A DNA stretch of 64,000 bases, taken from Saxidomus purpurata. Lineage: Eukaryota > Mollusca > Bivalvia > Venerida > Veneridae. Positions 28,430-41,680 of this stretch are shown piece by piece. Both the position numbers and the translations under genes were made by a program. Location: NCBI GenBank assembly GCA_022818135.1, contig JAFMSR010000005.1:23451272-23515271 (forward strand), given 5' to 3'. How positions within the stretch are numbered: position 1 is the stretch's first letter; the number at the start of each line of letters is the position of its first letter. The notes under the pieces are model-generated. The model was given only the letters and a program-made list of their open reading frames with translations, did not search any database and was not told where the DNA came from.

Positions 28430-31400
28430 AAGTTGTTTACATACTCAAAGGCATAACTGCATGCTTAGCACATACTATATTTGATAAAGAGTATTTTATA
28501 AAAGTGCTAAAAAAACTGATGTCGTTGATCTAAAGTATGTTAATTTGAAAACTTAAGAAATTATTTTAAAATGTTTTATAGATACATTATAGATATATTC
28601 ATACAGCTATTACTACCAGCAACAAGCTATTCGCCTACATCTTTGTGATATAAAACATACGTAAAGTCAGCTAGTTTTTCATTCACCGCAATCTTCAAAT
28701 GTTTTATCTTTTTACAGTATGTAGAAAGTATATAAATATATACCTTTTTTGAAAACGTCTTTTATAACTCTAAAGAAATTATACATATCAAGTGATGCTG
28801 CTTATGGTTGCAGAAAGAAATAGGACAGTCATTATGATGAAATGTCGTACCTGTTATCAATTATTGAACAAGGTAGCCACTTATACAAGAGTTTTATTGC
28901 ATTCTTTACAATATTCACTGCTTGAGGGAATCGTTTCACATATTTCTGATATCTTTCTTAATTTTACATGTACTGTGATAGAGGGTTATGCCCCACTGGT
29001 CATAAAAGTGTAACAAATAATTTTTTCATCAATTCATGACACATTTCTCTCAAGCAGTAATCATTGTAAAAAATGCAAAATGATTATGGATACAGGGGGT
29101 TACCCCTTGATGTAAGCCTTGTTCAAAAATTGAAGACAGGTAAGACATTTTATAACATTTATTGACATGTTTTTGTTTTGTAATCATGAACAACATCATT
29201 TGTATATTGGTTGAAAATACCTTTCTTAAATGCATAGGCTTACATTCTTCCTAGTAACAAAAATATCGATGTTGAAAGACTTTGGAGAATGAAGTTCTTT
29301 CTTTTGTCGGCCGAATCAGTGTTAACAAATAAACATGTAAAACATTTATATACATGTACATGCCGTTTGTTGATCAACCCTTACTGTGCTAAATACCCTC
29401 AAAGGTCTATTTCACCCCACCAGCTGTAACAATCTGCTCGAGGATGGACTACTGCAATATTCTGGTCAAAATTGCGAACATCGTAGAAGACAGTGTGTGA
29501 TTGCGCTGATTATTATTTCATTACAACACAATTACCTTATTATGTCAGCCATCTTATATTAAGAGTAAACACTGTCATACACGTTTGAATCAACACATAA
29601 AGCATACTTTTTTGTAATCATTTCAATTAATTGCAATAAAATACAATCTGACTTCATGACCACAGCAACAGAATACCAGCATACCGAGAATAAAATGTAA
29701 GACTATCTGATCACCTACTCCCTGCAAATTATCAGCGATCGGAAAAGACAACAAGACAAAAATAGCAAATTTGAATGGACAAAGCCTTGACCTAGATTAA
29801 CATGTCGCGACATTTAGCTGAGGTATATATTTAATTTATCATTTTAGTTTTTTTTAGAAAGCAGCAAAAAACAAGAAACCTAGTAATTTAGTTAATTCAT
29901 TTATTTACATCACTCAACACATAACTCAACTTGCAAGAGAGAGCACTAACTATTTATTCACCATCTTCAACACGTTCATTATAAATTTGTATGGTCTGGA
30001 TCATGTTTTGACCCGATATATATGAACCTACTTTGGAAACAAGTTGGATGCTGAGAAAAGCATCAAGTGGATTAAGCTGCATTGGTAGCATGCATGAACA
30101 TAACAAGTTAGCCAGGATGACCCTATAAGTTTATTTGAGAATCAAAACGTGTTTGGCACTCATGCTAGTTTTGGAGCTTGCATGCAAATGATTTTCTATT
30201 TGATCAAAAATAAAAGATGTGTGAACAAAGCTGAAATACTGTAACAAGACGATTGACCTTCAGCCAAACGTAGAGACAAACGGACGGACATATCCGTGAT
30301 GTATATTAGAAAATGTTCTCACTAGTATTTTTTATATGACTTGTATTAAAATGTACAAAAAAATCATTTCTTATTACGTATAGTTGCTACAAATTGTCAA
30401 GTTCTTAACATAGATGTAGTATTGAAGCTTTGGTAGATGTAGTAAGCGCTTGGAGGATAGAAGCTTTGATGATTGACTATGTGGCCACTATACTCGGTAA
30501 TGTCATCAAGGGCATTACCCAATCAAAGTACGGAAGTTCTAAAAGGCGGTCGTGTGTGCAAACTGACTTTAAATAGAGAGATAAAATAATCAAGTCATTT
30601 TGGCCAATAAACTACAAATTCAATTACTTACATGGTGGATTGACTTTTTACCAGTTTAAGATTGCATATGTCAGCTACTCCGGTTTAACAGTGCCGAATC
30701 TCTTGACCAGCAGGAAAGAACAAATTTGAAATTTATTAAATTAAATGTCTGGAGGGCAGTTTCAAGTTGGATCATAATACCAGATCAGCTAAAATATAAT
30801 ATTGAAGAAGATTTGTAAACCTATATGCAACAATTCAATTACAAATGATCCACTTCGGCTTGAAATCTAAAAATTGCCTTACTAATTACTGAGAATAATT
30901 ACAGTGTATAAATTAAATGCTTAGAACATATACATTGTATATGTATTTGTCTTTAAATAAGTGTCTACCTAATTTATTTGAAACATCTCAAGTTTCAAAA
31001 AATCTCAAGTTTCAAAACGTTTTTTTTCTATTAAGATAGGACTAGAATGTTAAAATCAAGTGAAAAGCAAGGTTTGATACATTGTACACAACCAAAAAAA
31101 AACAGTAGCCATTCGAATTGATCAAATTGATAATATATTAATAAACCTCTGCATAAAAATAGGAAGCAGACACGTAAAACTAATTCAGGTTAACATCTTA
31201 AATTTACAATATTTACATAACAAATTCAGGAGTTAAAAAAAGAAGATATTTAATACAGCTAAAGCAAAACTTTAAAACATCTATATTCTTTCTAATATTC
31301 CCTCTGAACCGACTTCCCTCCACTTCCCGAGTAAACCTTTCTAAACAACTAAAGTGGTTAGATCAAGACTAGATAAGTAATAATTCCTTTCATGTTTTGT

Positions 31401-31990
31401 GTACATGAAAGTACTCCTTTTAAACAGCTGAATGCGCACATGGCAGAAAACCTAACTTTTCTGCTTTACAACTGCGAAAATGCTTTGATGCAGATTTTTC
31501 TTTCATTGTTTTGCACAAAGCTTACTAATTATTCTTTTTTATCCTTTACTAAAGCGTAAGTATTTCGTATTGTAGTTTTCCACTTTTTATTAGTGCTAAT
31601 GTAGCATTGTCTCAGACGAAGAAATATAATACAGTAGTTCATTTCAATAAAGGCAAAATAAAAGCCCCGTATCCTACCTTTATATATAAGTTACTTTCAT
31701 TTCTAATATCTCGTAACATTATACACATAATACTATTGTCCTTTTACTAAACACTAATTATTTGATTTCACGTTGTTTTTAGATACCATTAATTAACAAT
31801 TAACTTTTAAGATTGCTAATTCGGATCTTATCTGTGTGAAAATAATTTTGTGTTTTGAATACATGTATCTTAAATCTTATCTTAAATGAGCAATTTATAA
31901 TTGAAGTAGTAAATGTAATATAAGTGGGCAGTTGAACAACTTGCATTTGAAAAGGTGGTGCGAGAAACTTTGTAAGCAACACAAATCAAC
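28430..31990. other. Intergenic between mariner/SINE and gene B
   Basis: An imperfect inverted pair (about 28,828-28,885 against 29,095-29,175, shared core ATTGAACAAGG) suggests a decayed MITE. Otherwise AT-rich sequence without supported genes. Confidence 0.45.
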
Positions 31991-32012
31991 CGGAAAGAGA
32001 ACTTAAAGTGAA

Positions 32013-34858
32013 ATGGCAGAAGGCGACAAAACTGTCAGATTTGATGAGACAAATAGAGCGCGTTTTGCTTCTGCTTCTTCTGTTGACGACAGCAGCCTAC
32101 ATCAGAAACCAGAGCTTCAACTTCGTCGTTCAATCAGTCTAAAAGATCTGTGGAGGAATAAGAAAAAAATACCAAGACAAAAGTTGGAACAGGAACTTGT
32201 GACTTGTAAAAACTCATGTGCTGAGTTGCAAATAATGCTTAATGAAGAAAAGATTAGCGCAAAGAAAACCAGGAAAAGGTGTATAAATTTGGAGCAGCAA
32301 TTAAACGACGCTCAAGACAAAACAAGAAAATTGGAAGAAGAAAATGAAAAGATGCAAAAGGAGTTGACAAGAGCAATTGAAGTATGCACTACAACTTATT
32401 TTATATCTTATGTTTGTTTGATTGGCATGATTATGACATATTCGAAAGAAGCGACGCCTTCAAGCTTTCTCGAAAACATTTTTGTTTGATATTCAACAAG
32501 TTGCAGTGAGCTTGTAGTAATATAATAATGTTCTTTCTAAATATAGCAAATCAAACATTTAAAATATCATGAAAGCTTCTACCTCATATAAGTGTCTAGT
32601 TTCTGTTGAAAATAGTCTCTTAGAAACGAGTCTACCAGGGAATCTATTTTTTTTTTTTTTGGCTTATTCCAGTGTAATCACACCCATTAGTGTAAGTGCA
32701 CTTATTTATACGGCTTATAAATGTTGTAGATAAAGCAATTCGGACGAAAGAATAAAACATTCTATCACTTTTTGCACTTTAACTATATTAACAGTATACC
32801 AACTCTTAGACTAGATCATCTCAGTTTATTTTTGACGGACCCGGTACAAGGACTTCCGGTCAACCTCGAGCACTCTTTCATACTACTAGATAATGTTACA
32901 TACCAAATATCTTAGCTCTAAGCCTTGTGGTTAAGGAGAAGAGATTTTTATTTACCCTCAGGGCAGGGTCAATTTTGACCTCCGGGTCATGATTTGAACA
33001 AACTTTGAAGAGGTCTACTAGCCACTGTTAAACACTAAATATCGAAGCTGTATATCTTGTGGTTTAGGAGAAGTTGATTTCTAAAGGTTTTACTTTATAT
33101 GTCTATATTTAGTGACTCCCTGGGTTGGGCCAATATTAAGTCCAGGAGCATGATTTGAACAAACTTGGTAGAGGTCTACTTCAACATGTCGTATACAAAA
33201 TATCTTAGCTCTGTGTCCTGTGGTTTCAGAGAAGAAGATTTTTAAAGTATTTCCTATTTGTTGCCATTGTAACCAGATATCTGCGTGGAACAAAATTCTT
33301 TGAAAAAGGATATTAGACATTTATTCACGGAATCTCCCTGCCAAGTTTCATCAACATTGGCCCAGTGGAATCAGAGAAGATGTCTTTTAAGGCACACAAT
33401 TGACGGACGACGGACAATCATCCATCAGAAAAGCTCATCCTGGACCAAAGTGTCAGGTGAGCAAATAATCTAGGGCTACAACTTTCGTTGTGATTATTAC
33501 TTATCTGCAATATTCAGAATAGAAAGTCCCACCTTCTTTTATTTTAACCTTTACCAAATACTTCATACATTTATGTTTCTTTTTTTGTAGAGTAAGCGGG
33601 AGCAAATACAAAGAATAAAAACAATTATAAACACAAATCCTTATTCTATATATATCTCTGGTTCGAAAAACGTTCAAGTAGGGGACAACAACACTATGCC
33701 ACATAATGATGGAAACATGGACCAGTTAGTCGCTTTGGAAGAACTGACAGAGAAACTCACATCTGCTGTGCAGCAAAACACACAAGAGAGAACAAACACC
33801 GAGTGGAAACTAAGAAACGTTGAGGTGATATTTGAAACTAGTTCAGATTTTTGTTTTCCTTGATTCCTCATAAAATTAAGTATTGCAACTTTTTTAATAT
33901 TTAAATGAAATTCTTGACAACATTTCCAGTTGAAGATCCTTTTGGAAATATTGTTTAAAGGGAAAATTGCTATCTTAGAAAGTTCATTCCTGTTTATACA
34001 GATGATAAATGTTGGGTTTGGTGTAATATCACGTCGCAATTTCACCAATGGGCACCAAAAGTGATATTTTCACGAGTGGCGAAGTCACAAGTGAAAACAA
34101 TTACTTTTTGTGTTCACGAGAGAAATTAATGTGATCTTACATCGATACCAACGATTTTTCTGTTATTGTATGTTTATTTAACTCTACTTCTGGTGAGTTT
34201 TGTTAAATTAAAATGTAGAAAACGTAATCAGATAGCAAAGTTCATGTGAAATCATTTTAACCACGTCATCGTCGTTTGATTCCGGCATTTGTTGCGCACG
34301 GTATATTTTTGGCGTTAATTCGGTTTGAAGATTTTAATAACTTCGTTGAATAACCAGTGAGTTTATCGGGATATAATCAACCGTTATATTTCGACAAACC
34401 GCCGAAACACATTAAACTAATATTTTTCATCAGGTAATGAAGAAAGAGTTTGAGGAATCTCTTGAGGAAATTAAAGAGTCCTTCAAGAAACTTGATAAAA
34501 ATACATCAAAAAAGCTTAAGCGTGACATAGAGTTACTCGAAGTTCTGACATCAGATCGCAAAGACGAACATGTCATAACAGACGGTATAAACCAGCTAAA
34601 GAGACATGTACAAGAAAACAATGATTTTAGCCAGCTGCCAATAGCTACAGAAACAGCAATTACACGCCTCGTTAATAAATTTGGTATGTATATTTCATGT
34701 TCGCTCGAGCATCATGTGTCAGGGAGAAACATTATAGATTACCTTGCAATTTAAGGTGTTACGCACGTGCATCGTTTGAACATGTAAAAAAGGTAAATTA
34801 AAAACCTTCAACAATTTGTAACAAATTATTTCGGGCGACTTTCCGTCATTTTAACTTG

Positions 34859-34936
<78 letters not shown>

Positions 34937-35623
34937 CATTCATCAACCAGACATATAAACGTCTATTTCAGAGAGCTTAAAATGTGACTGTCAGCAGTTT
35001 GCTGCCATGCTAGAAGTTGATGCAAATGAATCTGATATAAATGCTGCGGAACACCCTGTATCACTTAATAGAGAGACATGCAAAAAAATATTGCTTAATT
35101 GGATACAGAAATCTCGAGAAAATGACGCAGATAAACTTTTCTCCTTTATCAAGAATTATGAATCAAAGCTGTCTAAAGGTTTGAGAATATATTTTTAATT
35201 TCATTTTAAGAATATCTGTAAATGGTGTAAATTGCAGTTAAACATATATAACATGTCTTTGCAACTATTTACGTGTATTAAACCAATATTCTTTAAATGT
35301 AACTTTTTATTTAATTTTCAGAAATGGTAAAGGAATTCGAGGATGAAACCGTTGGGACAAAGCATCACAAGGAATGTCAGATGCCCTCTTTGACCACCTC
35401 TGAAACTTCTACCGGCACCGCAGACTTATCTGCTGAGAATTTTAGAGGACAAAGTTTACACGGGCTACCCGATTCACGATCGAGATTTATGCATCAACTT
35501 GAAGGTCTTCAACTTCTAGTTGATATCCAAGGCGAAGTGAATGTAGTGTCAGAAAAAGTAAATGATATCCACAGAAAATTTTTCGGGAATAGTGTTCGTG
35601 GACCAATTGTTACCAAGCTGTAA
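32013..35623 (+). CDS. Gene B: coiled coil - RHIM - death-like domain protein (453 aa)
   Basis: Five exons (32013-32381, 33591-33824, 34434-34683, 34972-35178, 35322-35623) join with phases 0,0,1,1 into an intact 453-residue frame. Residues about 55-123 form a coiled coil. Exon 2 carries IYISGSKNVQVGDNNTM (VQVG at 151-154), a textbook RHIM ([IV]-Q-[IVL]-G-x-x-N). A helical region follows, then a death-fold-like domain (about 286-352) with FAAMLEVD and KKILLNWIQKS, the conserved Trp included. The tail is Ser/Thr-rich with a final helix. RHIMs mediate amyloid-like assembly in RIPK1, RIPK3, TRIF and ZBP1, and RIPK1 also orders RHIM before death domain. With no kinase and no signal peptide it is inferred to be a cytosolic adaptor. 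A poly(A) signal lies at 35922. Confidence 0.85.
32820..33480 (-). repeat. Dispersed bivalve repeat, ~3 tandem units, in gene B intron 1
   Basis: Units share TTGAACAAACTT(T/G)G(A/T)AGAGGTCTAC and GGTTT(A/C)(G)GAGAAG. The array ends near 33,466 with AAAGTGTCAGGTGAGC, matching the terminus of the element at 14.5-15.7 kb. Confidence 0.65.
33591..33824 (+). CDS. Gene B exon 2: RHIM exon
   Basis: The acceptor TTTTTTTGTAG and donor GAG|GTGATA enclose 78 codons, phase 0 at both ends. The RHIM core is VQVGDNNTM, preceded by the hydrophobic IYIS typical of these motifs. The rest, LVALEELTEKLTSAVQQN, is helical and aligns with exon 2 of gene C. Confidence 0.85.
34008..34370. repeat. Palindromic dispersed element, copy 2 (gene B intron 2)
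   Basis: Homologous throughout to 3278-3680: arms TTGGGTTTGGTGTAATATCACG and complement near 34,153, then the CACGTCATCGTCG flank. Confidence 0.7.
34864..34932. repeat. (AT)n microsatellite in gene B intron 3
   Basis: About 69 bp of AT dinucleotides, ending 39 bp before the exon 4 acceptor. Length variation here could influence splicing (inference). Confidence 0.95.
34972..35178 (+). CDS. Gene B exon 4: death-like domain exon
   Basis: 207 bp, phase 1/1. CDCQQFAAMLEVDANESDIN, then a central CKKILLNWIQKS helix and KLFSFIKNYESKL, fit the helices 2-5 pattern of a death-fold domain. It aligns closely with exon 4 of gene C (CAKILLKCIRKSPEN). Assignment is by pattern only; a profile search is needed to separate DD from DED or CARD. 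Confidence 0.65.
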
Positions 35624-36539
35624 AATGAATGTTATCTATGAATAATTTTTGCAAGCTTACTATGTTTCACCTATATGGAACATGTTGATGAACTTTATCT
35701 TTATGAACTGTCAACAATTTAAGATAAAGAAAACGTTTGTTTCCCGAGTTCCTGTAATCTTAAAAGTCAATACCTTAACTTGTTTCACCGAATATTTATA
35801 AGTATAGTTTACTCACTTTAAGTAGCAGCATACCTGTCTATCTACCAAAAGTCATTTTATACTCTTTTACTCCTACTCTCCCTCCTGAAACATGCATACA
35901 TTTTTCAAGCAGAGTATCCGAAATAAAAGTATGTGTATTTAAACCATTGACTATTTAAGTCAAATATCTGACAAGACAACATATTTGAAAAGAAATCGAG
36001 TTCCACATAGTGGTAACGCCTTGAATTCTCATTTGATCGAATTCCAGTAAAGCTCACATGCACACTTAATTCCAATTCGGTGTCATATTTTGGGGAAGTG
36101 CACTGATTCTTTGGTATTTCGTAGTATGATTTTGAGTGCAGAAAAAGATTTAATGATGATTTCATGTCTACATTTTAGGAAAAGAGTTAGTACCGACTCT
36201 ATTGTTGCAGTGTCTTGGAAAGCAAAAATGAAACGTTTAAAGGTTCATTACTAACACTAAATCGAATTTTCTTTTACATCTAGAATTGTAACAGGAAAAT
36301 ATAGTTTGAAACTGACATCTGAAACTTTACAATAGCCGTGGAGTATTTTCCTGTTTGAAATACTGCTGCAGAAAAACGATTGAATGTTTTTGTATTTCCT
36401 TAGACTGACCTGGGTGTTCGTTTTGTCCTACTTTAGCTTTAGTGCATGTTGTAAACAGTCAGAGATATACTTTGCACATTATTTGGAAGTAAAGTTCTTC
36501 AATTATAATTTTAAATAGGCATGCTTATTCATGTACAAC

Positions 36540-38700
36540 CTATTTACAGCCTCTGAAAAGAAATTTGGTAACCGCATACACCTTAACTTAAAGCAGCATA
36601 CAATTTGCGTAGTGCACGTTTTGTTTATATTACGAATTTCAAGCGATAAGTTATTCCAAAGACTAACGGCCGAGGGAATAAAGGATTGTACATATATTTG
36701 GATTATTCTAGTATTAACATGTAGTCATCACTATTTCTTAGGTTATTCATTGAATTTGAACCCACTTTATTTGGCAATACCTTGTTTAAGTAATCAGGAC
36801 AGCCACCATTATTACACAGCGCATCAGCGCCGTGTAGGTAAAGGTTGCTTATAATGTTTGCAATGGAGGAGCAGGTGATCTCATGTTTCCCACAGTTTTC
36901 TTCTATTTCTTCCTCGAAAGTGGAACCAATTTTCCCCCAATGTTGTGCCACAATCCCTCAATAAAACAGGACTTACAATTTTTAAATAAATAGGACTAAT
37001 AACATTGATATCGTTTGTAAATAACTTGCAGCAAAGAGCATGTAATTTAAGATAGCAAGGAAATAGTAAGGTAGTTGTTCGGCGAATTCAAGTTGGATTC
37101 TAAACAGTTGTATTTGTACTATGGGCTGAATATATGCAGCTAGTGCATATTAAAATCACGTGATCGAATTCGCGCCATTGGACAGAGAATGCGTTTTTAT
37201 TGTGAATTTGCAAGTTGAAATAAGATAAGTAGAAATCACTTGTTCTTTAGAGAAGATTTAAAAAAAAATTGTTTGCCACATTGTAAATCTAGATTTGCTT
37301 TAAAATTGGCAAAATTGTCAGGCAATCAGTAGGTCTATTGCTTGGTAAATAAATTCTTTAAAAATGCCATACGGCTAGCTTCATAGTAACACCATAGGTC
37401 CCAATGAGCCGTGTATATGTACATAAATTTATATATCAATGACATGTATGCAACGCTTGGACTAAAACAATAACACGTAAGTAAATGTAAACTCGGGTCC
37501 AGGTTGTAGAGCGCTTTCGTTTATTCTCGGATATGGTATAAACTCGGGATAGTTTTAACAAATCGCTGTTACCGTTTGTTTCATTTTTAATTGAAACCCA
37601 CAAAATGTATTGAGAGAAAATATCTTTCTTTTTCTGGTTAAGAAGTTTTGCAAGCGACAGGACTTGGAAATAATGAATATTAATTGTTCAACTTAAATCA
37701 ATTTTAAACGGACCTAGCATGTACATGTTTAGATTTTTTAGAAAGCTCTAACAACTACTATATCAGTTATTCTGAGTTAAAATTGTATATTTGACTGATA
37801 TAAACACGTGAATTTTTTAGTTTCTGGAATGGCTTGGGTCATTTTAGCGTAGAGTATCTGATCTCTGGAAACCCAACAGAATAATAACAGGTTTTGAGTA
37901 TTTGCTACACCCTAGCTATAACACTCCTACACACACTTAAAAACTTAAAAGGAGACAGACCCTTCCCTTTTTATACCGTGTCCTTTTGCAGCCATTCTTG
38001 CTGCTTCATTTTGAGTCTTATCAAGTGCCTGCTTTTCGTATTCTGTACAACCATTCCATATAACCGATGCATTTCCCCAGAAATGGAGGAACCAGTGATT
38101 ACCTTTTGTGTTCTATTTCCTAAATGACTTTGCATTCACCTCAATAAATATCAGTGTAAACCGTTTAAACAAAAACTCTTTATGTTAAACGCGATCAAAT
38201 ACCTTGGATATGTCGCAAAAAACAATACAGGTAAAACTTTTAGTGTCAAATGACCTTACTGTTTGGTCATACATGTCGATTAATTGGGAAACAGTGGAAT
38301 GTCTTCTGTTTACCATAAATTAAGTTGTTATACATTCAATTTAAATAGTTGTAGAAATGATTGTATGTTATTCTTTCCATAACTTTACCAATGCAGCTAA
38401 GGAGGGATTCTTGAAAGGCTTGCGTCACCTTTCTTAAAGAGTGACATTACAAGTGCCGATTTCCAACACATTGGAAACGTACATTCTTGTAAAGATTTAT
38501 TAAAGGGTAGAGTAAGTGTCTTGGATATAGTGTTACATGTTCGTTTAAGAAGTAGATGACTTATCAAATCTTCTCCTACAGCCTTAGTGACTAAATTCTT
38601 TAAATGTCTCTCGTCTCTAGTTCTGTGATAATAAGCTGTTCCAGTCCGTTTAAAGGGACATTCCCTATAACTGATGTCAAACTAAATACCTCCAAAACAT
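36540..38700 (-). mobile_element. Degraded LINE, minus strand, interrupted
   Basis: Reading leftward on the minus strand, about 38,690-38,150 gives CTFPMCWKSALVMSLFKKGD, SCIGKVMERITYNHFYNYL and FCDISKVFDRV, which are RT motifs. About 38,110-37,970 gives ASVIWNGCTEYEKQALDKTQ, the post-RT region. After about 1 kb of unrelated AT-rich sequence, 36,870-36,590 gives CPDYLNKVLPNKV, NNLRNSDDYML and FIPSAVSLWNNLSLEIRN, the usual LINE C-terminus. Many stops and shifts; dead. The interruption at about 36,960-37,900 is probably a later insertion. Confidence 0.75.
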
Positions 38701-39848
38701 AAATCATATAATCCTTGGAAGTATTTTAACTTAACCTAAAAGTTTCAGCTATGCATTCCTAGTCATTATCGAAAAGATGAGCTGTTAAAAATATATACTG
38801 CAGTACCGTATATACCGTTCAATAATCTATGTAGAGTTGTTGTTGTACAATAAATGGGCGAATGCGATTTATTACTTTTGATTAATTGTGGTAAAAGGAG
38901 GCATTTTTCGCCAGAGTTTCTTGTTTGAAATTGTATTTATTTATCAGTTTACGTTCATTGAACACAATCTATGTTCCGAGAACATAATCTGCTAGATATA
39001 TGGAGTGCCTCTTTAAATCAAAGTCTGTGCGATGATCGTTTACATGATCAAGTTTGTGCCGTATTGACCGAATGTTTAGGTGAAAAGGGACAAGTACAAG
39101 TATTTGTTGGACCAGGATTCGTTTCGATATCGCCAGCTACATGTAAGATAAGTAAGATACTTGCATAATTATGGAACGTAAAGTTTTGAAAATTATACCC
39201 AAAAAACACTTGCCATATTGTAATGTAATATCGACCGGATTTTCGTTTTACTCGACAAATGTGTGTTTTTAAGCGTAGAATTAGACCTTTCTAACTTAAA
39301 CTGAAACGTAAAGGGAAACTTAATCCGTACTTGCAATGAAAACCAGGGACTTTCTCAAATGTTATAAAAAGGTATGAATATCAAACTAGTACAATACCAC
39401 AGGGGTGTGCGACTTAAATATATGAGCTGTAAGCTTTTTTAGTGTTTGATCAAACAAACACATGTGTGAATCACCTACGGAAGAAAATGCCAAGAAATGG
39501 CCAATATTGAAATTATCGACTAATTCGTCTTTATCTTTCATATAGAGTGCTCTACCAGTATTCTTTATCTCAGAATTATTTTGTAAATCTTGCGAAACTT
39601 TCGTCCATCTTACGTCACGTCTGACAGGGTGTCGATGGGCATGAATTTCCCCCCGCCGGGACACATCCATTTGAAAATATAAGATTCTGTCATTAGCTTA
39701 AACTGCAGGGCATCATTAAGACAGCCCGGAAATCCCGACATGCTTTACATGCAATACCATCTTTATCTATACAAATTTGGTACGTATGACATGGAAATTC
39801 CTGTTACAAGAATGAAACTTATCATCGGCTCATTAATAGGATGACATA

Positions 39849-40433
39849 CACCGAACCGCAAAATAAACGCAACAGTTGGGGAAACACATATAATTTGAAA
39901 ATAAACAATTCAAATGATAAATAACGAGTTTATTTCATTTCATTGGTACCTTACCTACATACTGTGTAAATTTCATTAAAATATAACAACAGATAACCCG
40001 GATTTCATAATGTCAAAGTTCATTACCCACAAGTTCAATTTTCACACAGTGTCAATATCTCGTGTATCTCGTGTATCTCGTGTATCCCGACAGCCTGATT
40101 TCGCAAATTATCCGGAAGTCGTGGCATTGCAAAATACAATTTATGTCAGCTAAATATATTTTGGGGTGTTTTTTAATTGTAAAATCGTAACTGGTCAAAA
40201 AATTATCGATTTTTTAAAAATAATTTACTTAATTTCAACGCGCACGTGCAAAACGTGCTTTTTGTATTAATGTGCCAGTCAGGTGTCACGGTACGATGAT
40301 TTCAATAAATTTTAGTGGCATATTAATAATTTACATGTATAAATAATATTCAAATACGTTTGCGTCAGTAAAATATAATTACGGCGGACATATTCAAAAA
40401 AGAAATGTGTTGCGTTTATTTTGCGGTTCGGTG
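39849..40433. mobile_element. Tc1/mariner-type MITE, 585 bp, TA-flanked
   Basis: TIRs CACCGAACCGCAAAATAAAC and complement are nearly perfect for at least 25 bp, with TA on each side (39847-39848, 40434-40435). Non-coding. It includes three direct repeats of CGTGTATCT near 40,060. Confidence 0.85.
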
Positions 40434-40804
40434 TATATATATATTTATTAAATACATAAATTAAAAGATTACTGGTTCAGTATAAGTATACAGAATTCAG
40501 CGAGCACTACTTCGTATCCCTGTGGTGTTGTGCACATCAAACTTGTAAAAATCGTGAATTTAGTGCAGATCAAGCGTAAAATATGTGTGTACATAGCTAA
40601 ATCGCTCTACATGACTGAAATGATTTCTAAATACTGTTTAACGCTTTAAATATGCGGTGCAAATATTTTTACCTGTTTTGAACATGTCGGAAACTTGCCG
40701 AAATCGCAACAACCGCCAAAATATAATGTAAGGCATATTGCATAAACTTTAAGGAATATTACCACAATAAGTGTAAAGCAAGCCATTAAATATGCATTCC
40801 CAAA

Positions 40805-41275
40805 AGAGATATCTCATAATTTCAGAAAAGTATCATTCGTTTTAATGGGGATATTTTTAACACAATAAGAGGTATTACATAAAAATGTCTCCTGAACTTT
40901 AAGTGATATCTACAGAGATATCTATTTAACAGTTTTTGAGAGATATCTTTATACTTTTGAAAGATATCTCTCAAAGTTACAGAGATATCGCTCTGTTTCC
41001 AAACATATTTAAGTGAGATATTTCTGTTTGGTAGAGAGATACCCCTTTAACATTGGGAGATGTCTTTCAAAACATGAGAAATCTGTATCAAAAGAAAGAA
41101 ATATCTTAATAAATAGAGATATATCTTAGTTTTAAAGATATCCCCCTATTCTAGAAGATATCTCTATGAAATCAGAGAGATATATCCTTTTTGATCAAAA
41201 AGTAAAAGAGATATCTCTCTGATTTCTATAGAGATATCACTTTCACGCTTAGATATATATTTGCATCACAGAAAG
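40805..41275. repeat. Cluster of AGAGATATCTCT-type palindromes
   Basis: About 14 degenerate copies of the self-complementary AGATATCT occur at roughly 20-40-bp spacing, for example ACAGAGATATCTATT, GAGAGATATCTTTAT and AAGAGATATCTCTCTG. The sequence between them is not conserved, so it is not a simple satellite. Confidence 0.7.
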
Positions 41276-41507
41276 ATAAATTGGCTTGTCATATCAGAGA
41301 CACTAGGCATTGTATTGGATTCCACTGCATTCTAGTATCAATTCAATTATGAGTTTCTACTTTCGGTAAGAACCTTAAATAAACTTATAATGAACATTTG
41401 TTGCTGTTTTCTTCTGATAATTCGGTTTATTTTCAGTAATACTTATAAAAGAAGTTAAATATGATATATATTATTCATATTACTTTACACTAATTTATGT
41501 AATCTCG

Positions 41508-41680
41508 ATAGCGAAACAAGTTCTTACAACTTATATTAATCGCTCTCGAAACTCATTCCAGATGGAATCAACCTCGAAGAGAGAGTTGTCTTCGTGTCTT
41601 GGCGATGGTAGGGATTGAACCCGGGGCCCTTTGATCCTAAGGCGAACGCGCTACCATTGCGCCACTGTGACTCTATCATT
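41508..41680 (-). mobile_element. tRNA-derived SINE
   Basis: The minus-strand head AGTGGCGCAATGGTAGCGCG (A box) and CCCGGGTTCAATCCC (B box) are followed by a tail with the complement of CAAGTTCTTACAACTTATAT. The acceptor arm is unpaired, so it is not a tRNA gene. Confidence 0.75.

Noticed and set aside
36531..36854. 107-codon plus-strand frame
   Set aside because: The minus strand of the same interval reads as a LINE C-terminus (FIPSAVSLWNNLS), so the plus frame is its shadow.
39386..39670. 94-codon minus-strand frame with fairly balanced composition
   Set aside because: No domain, no convincing start or splice context, and it lies inside a repeat-filled segment bounded by inverted repeats.
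41590..41680. Genuine tRNA gene
   Set aside because: A and B boxes are present, but the acceptor stem does not pair and the sequence runs into a repeated SINE tail. The same reasoning applies to 28.3, 49.5 and 63.0 kb.
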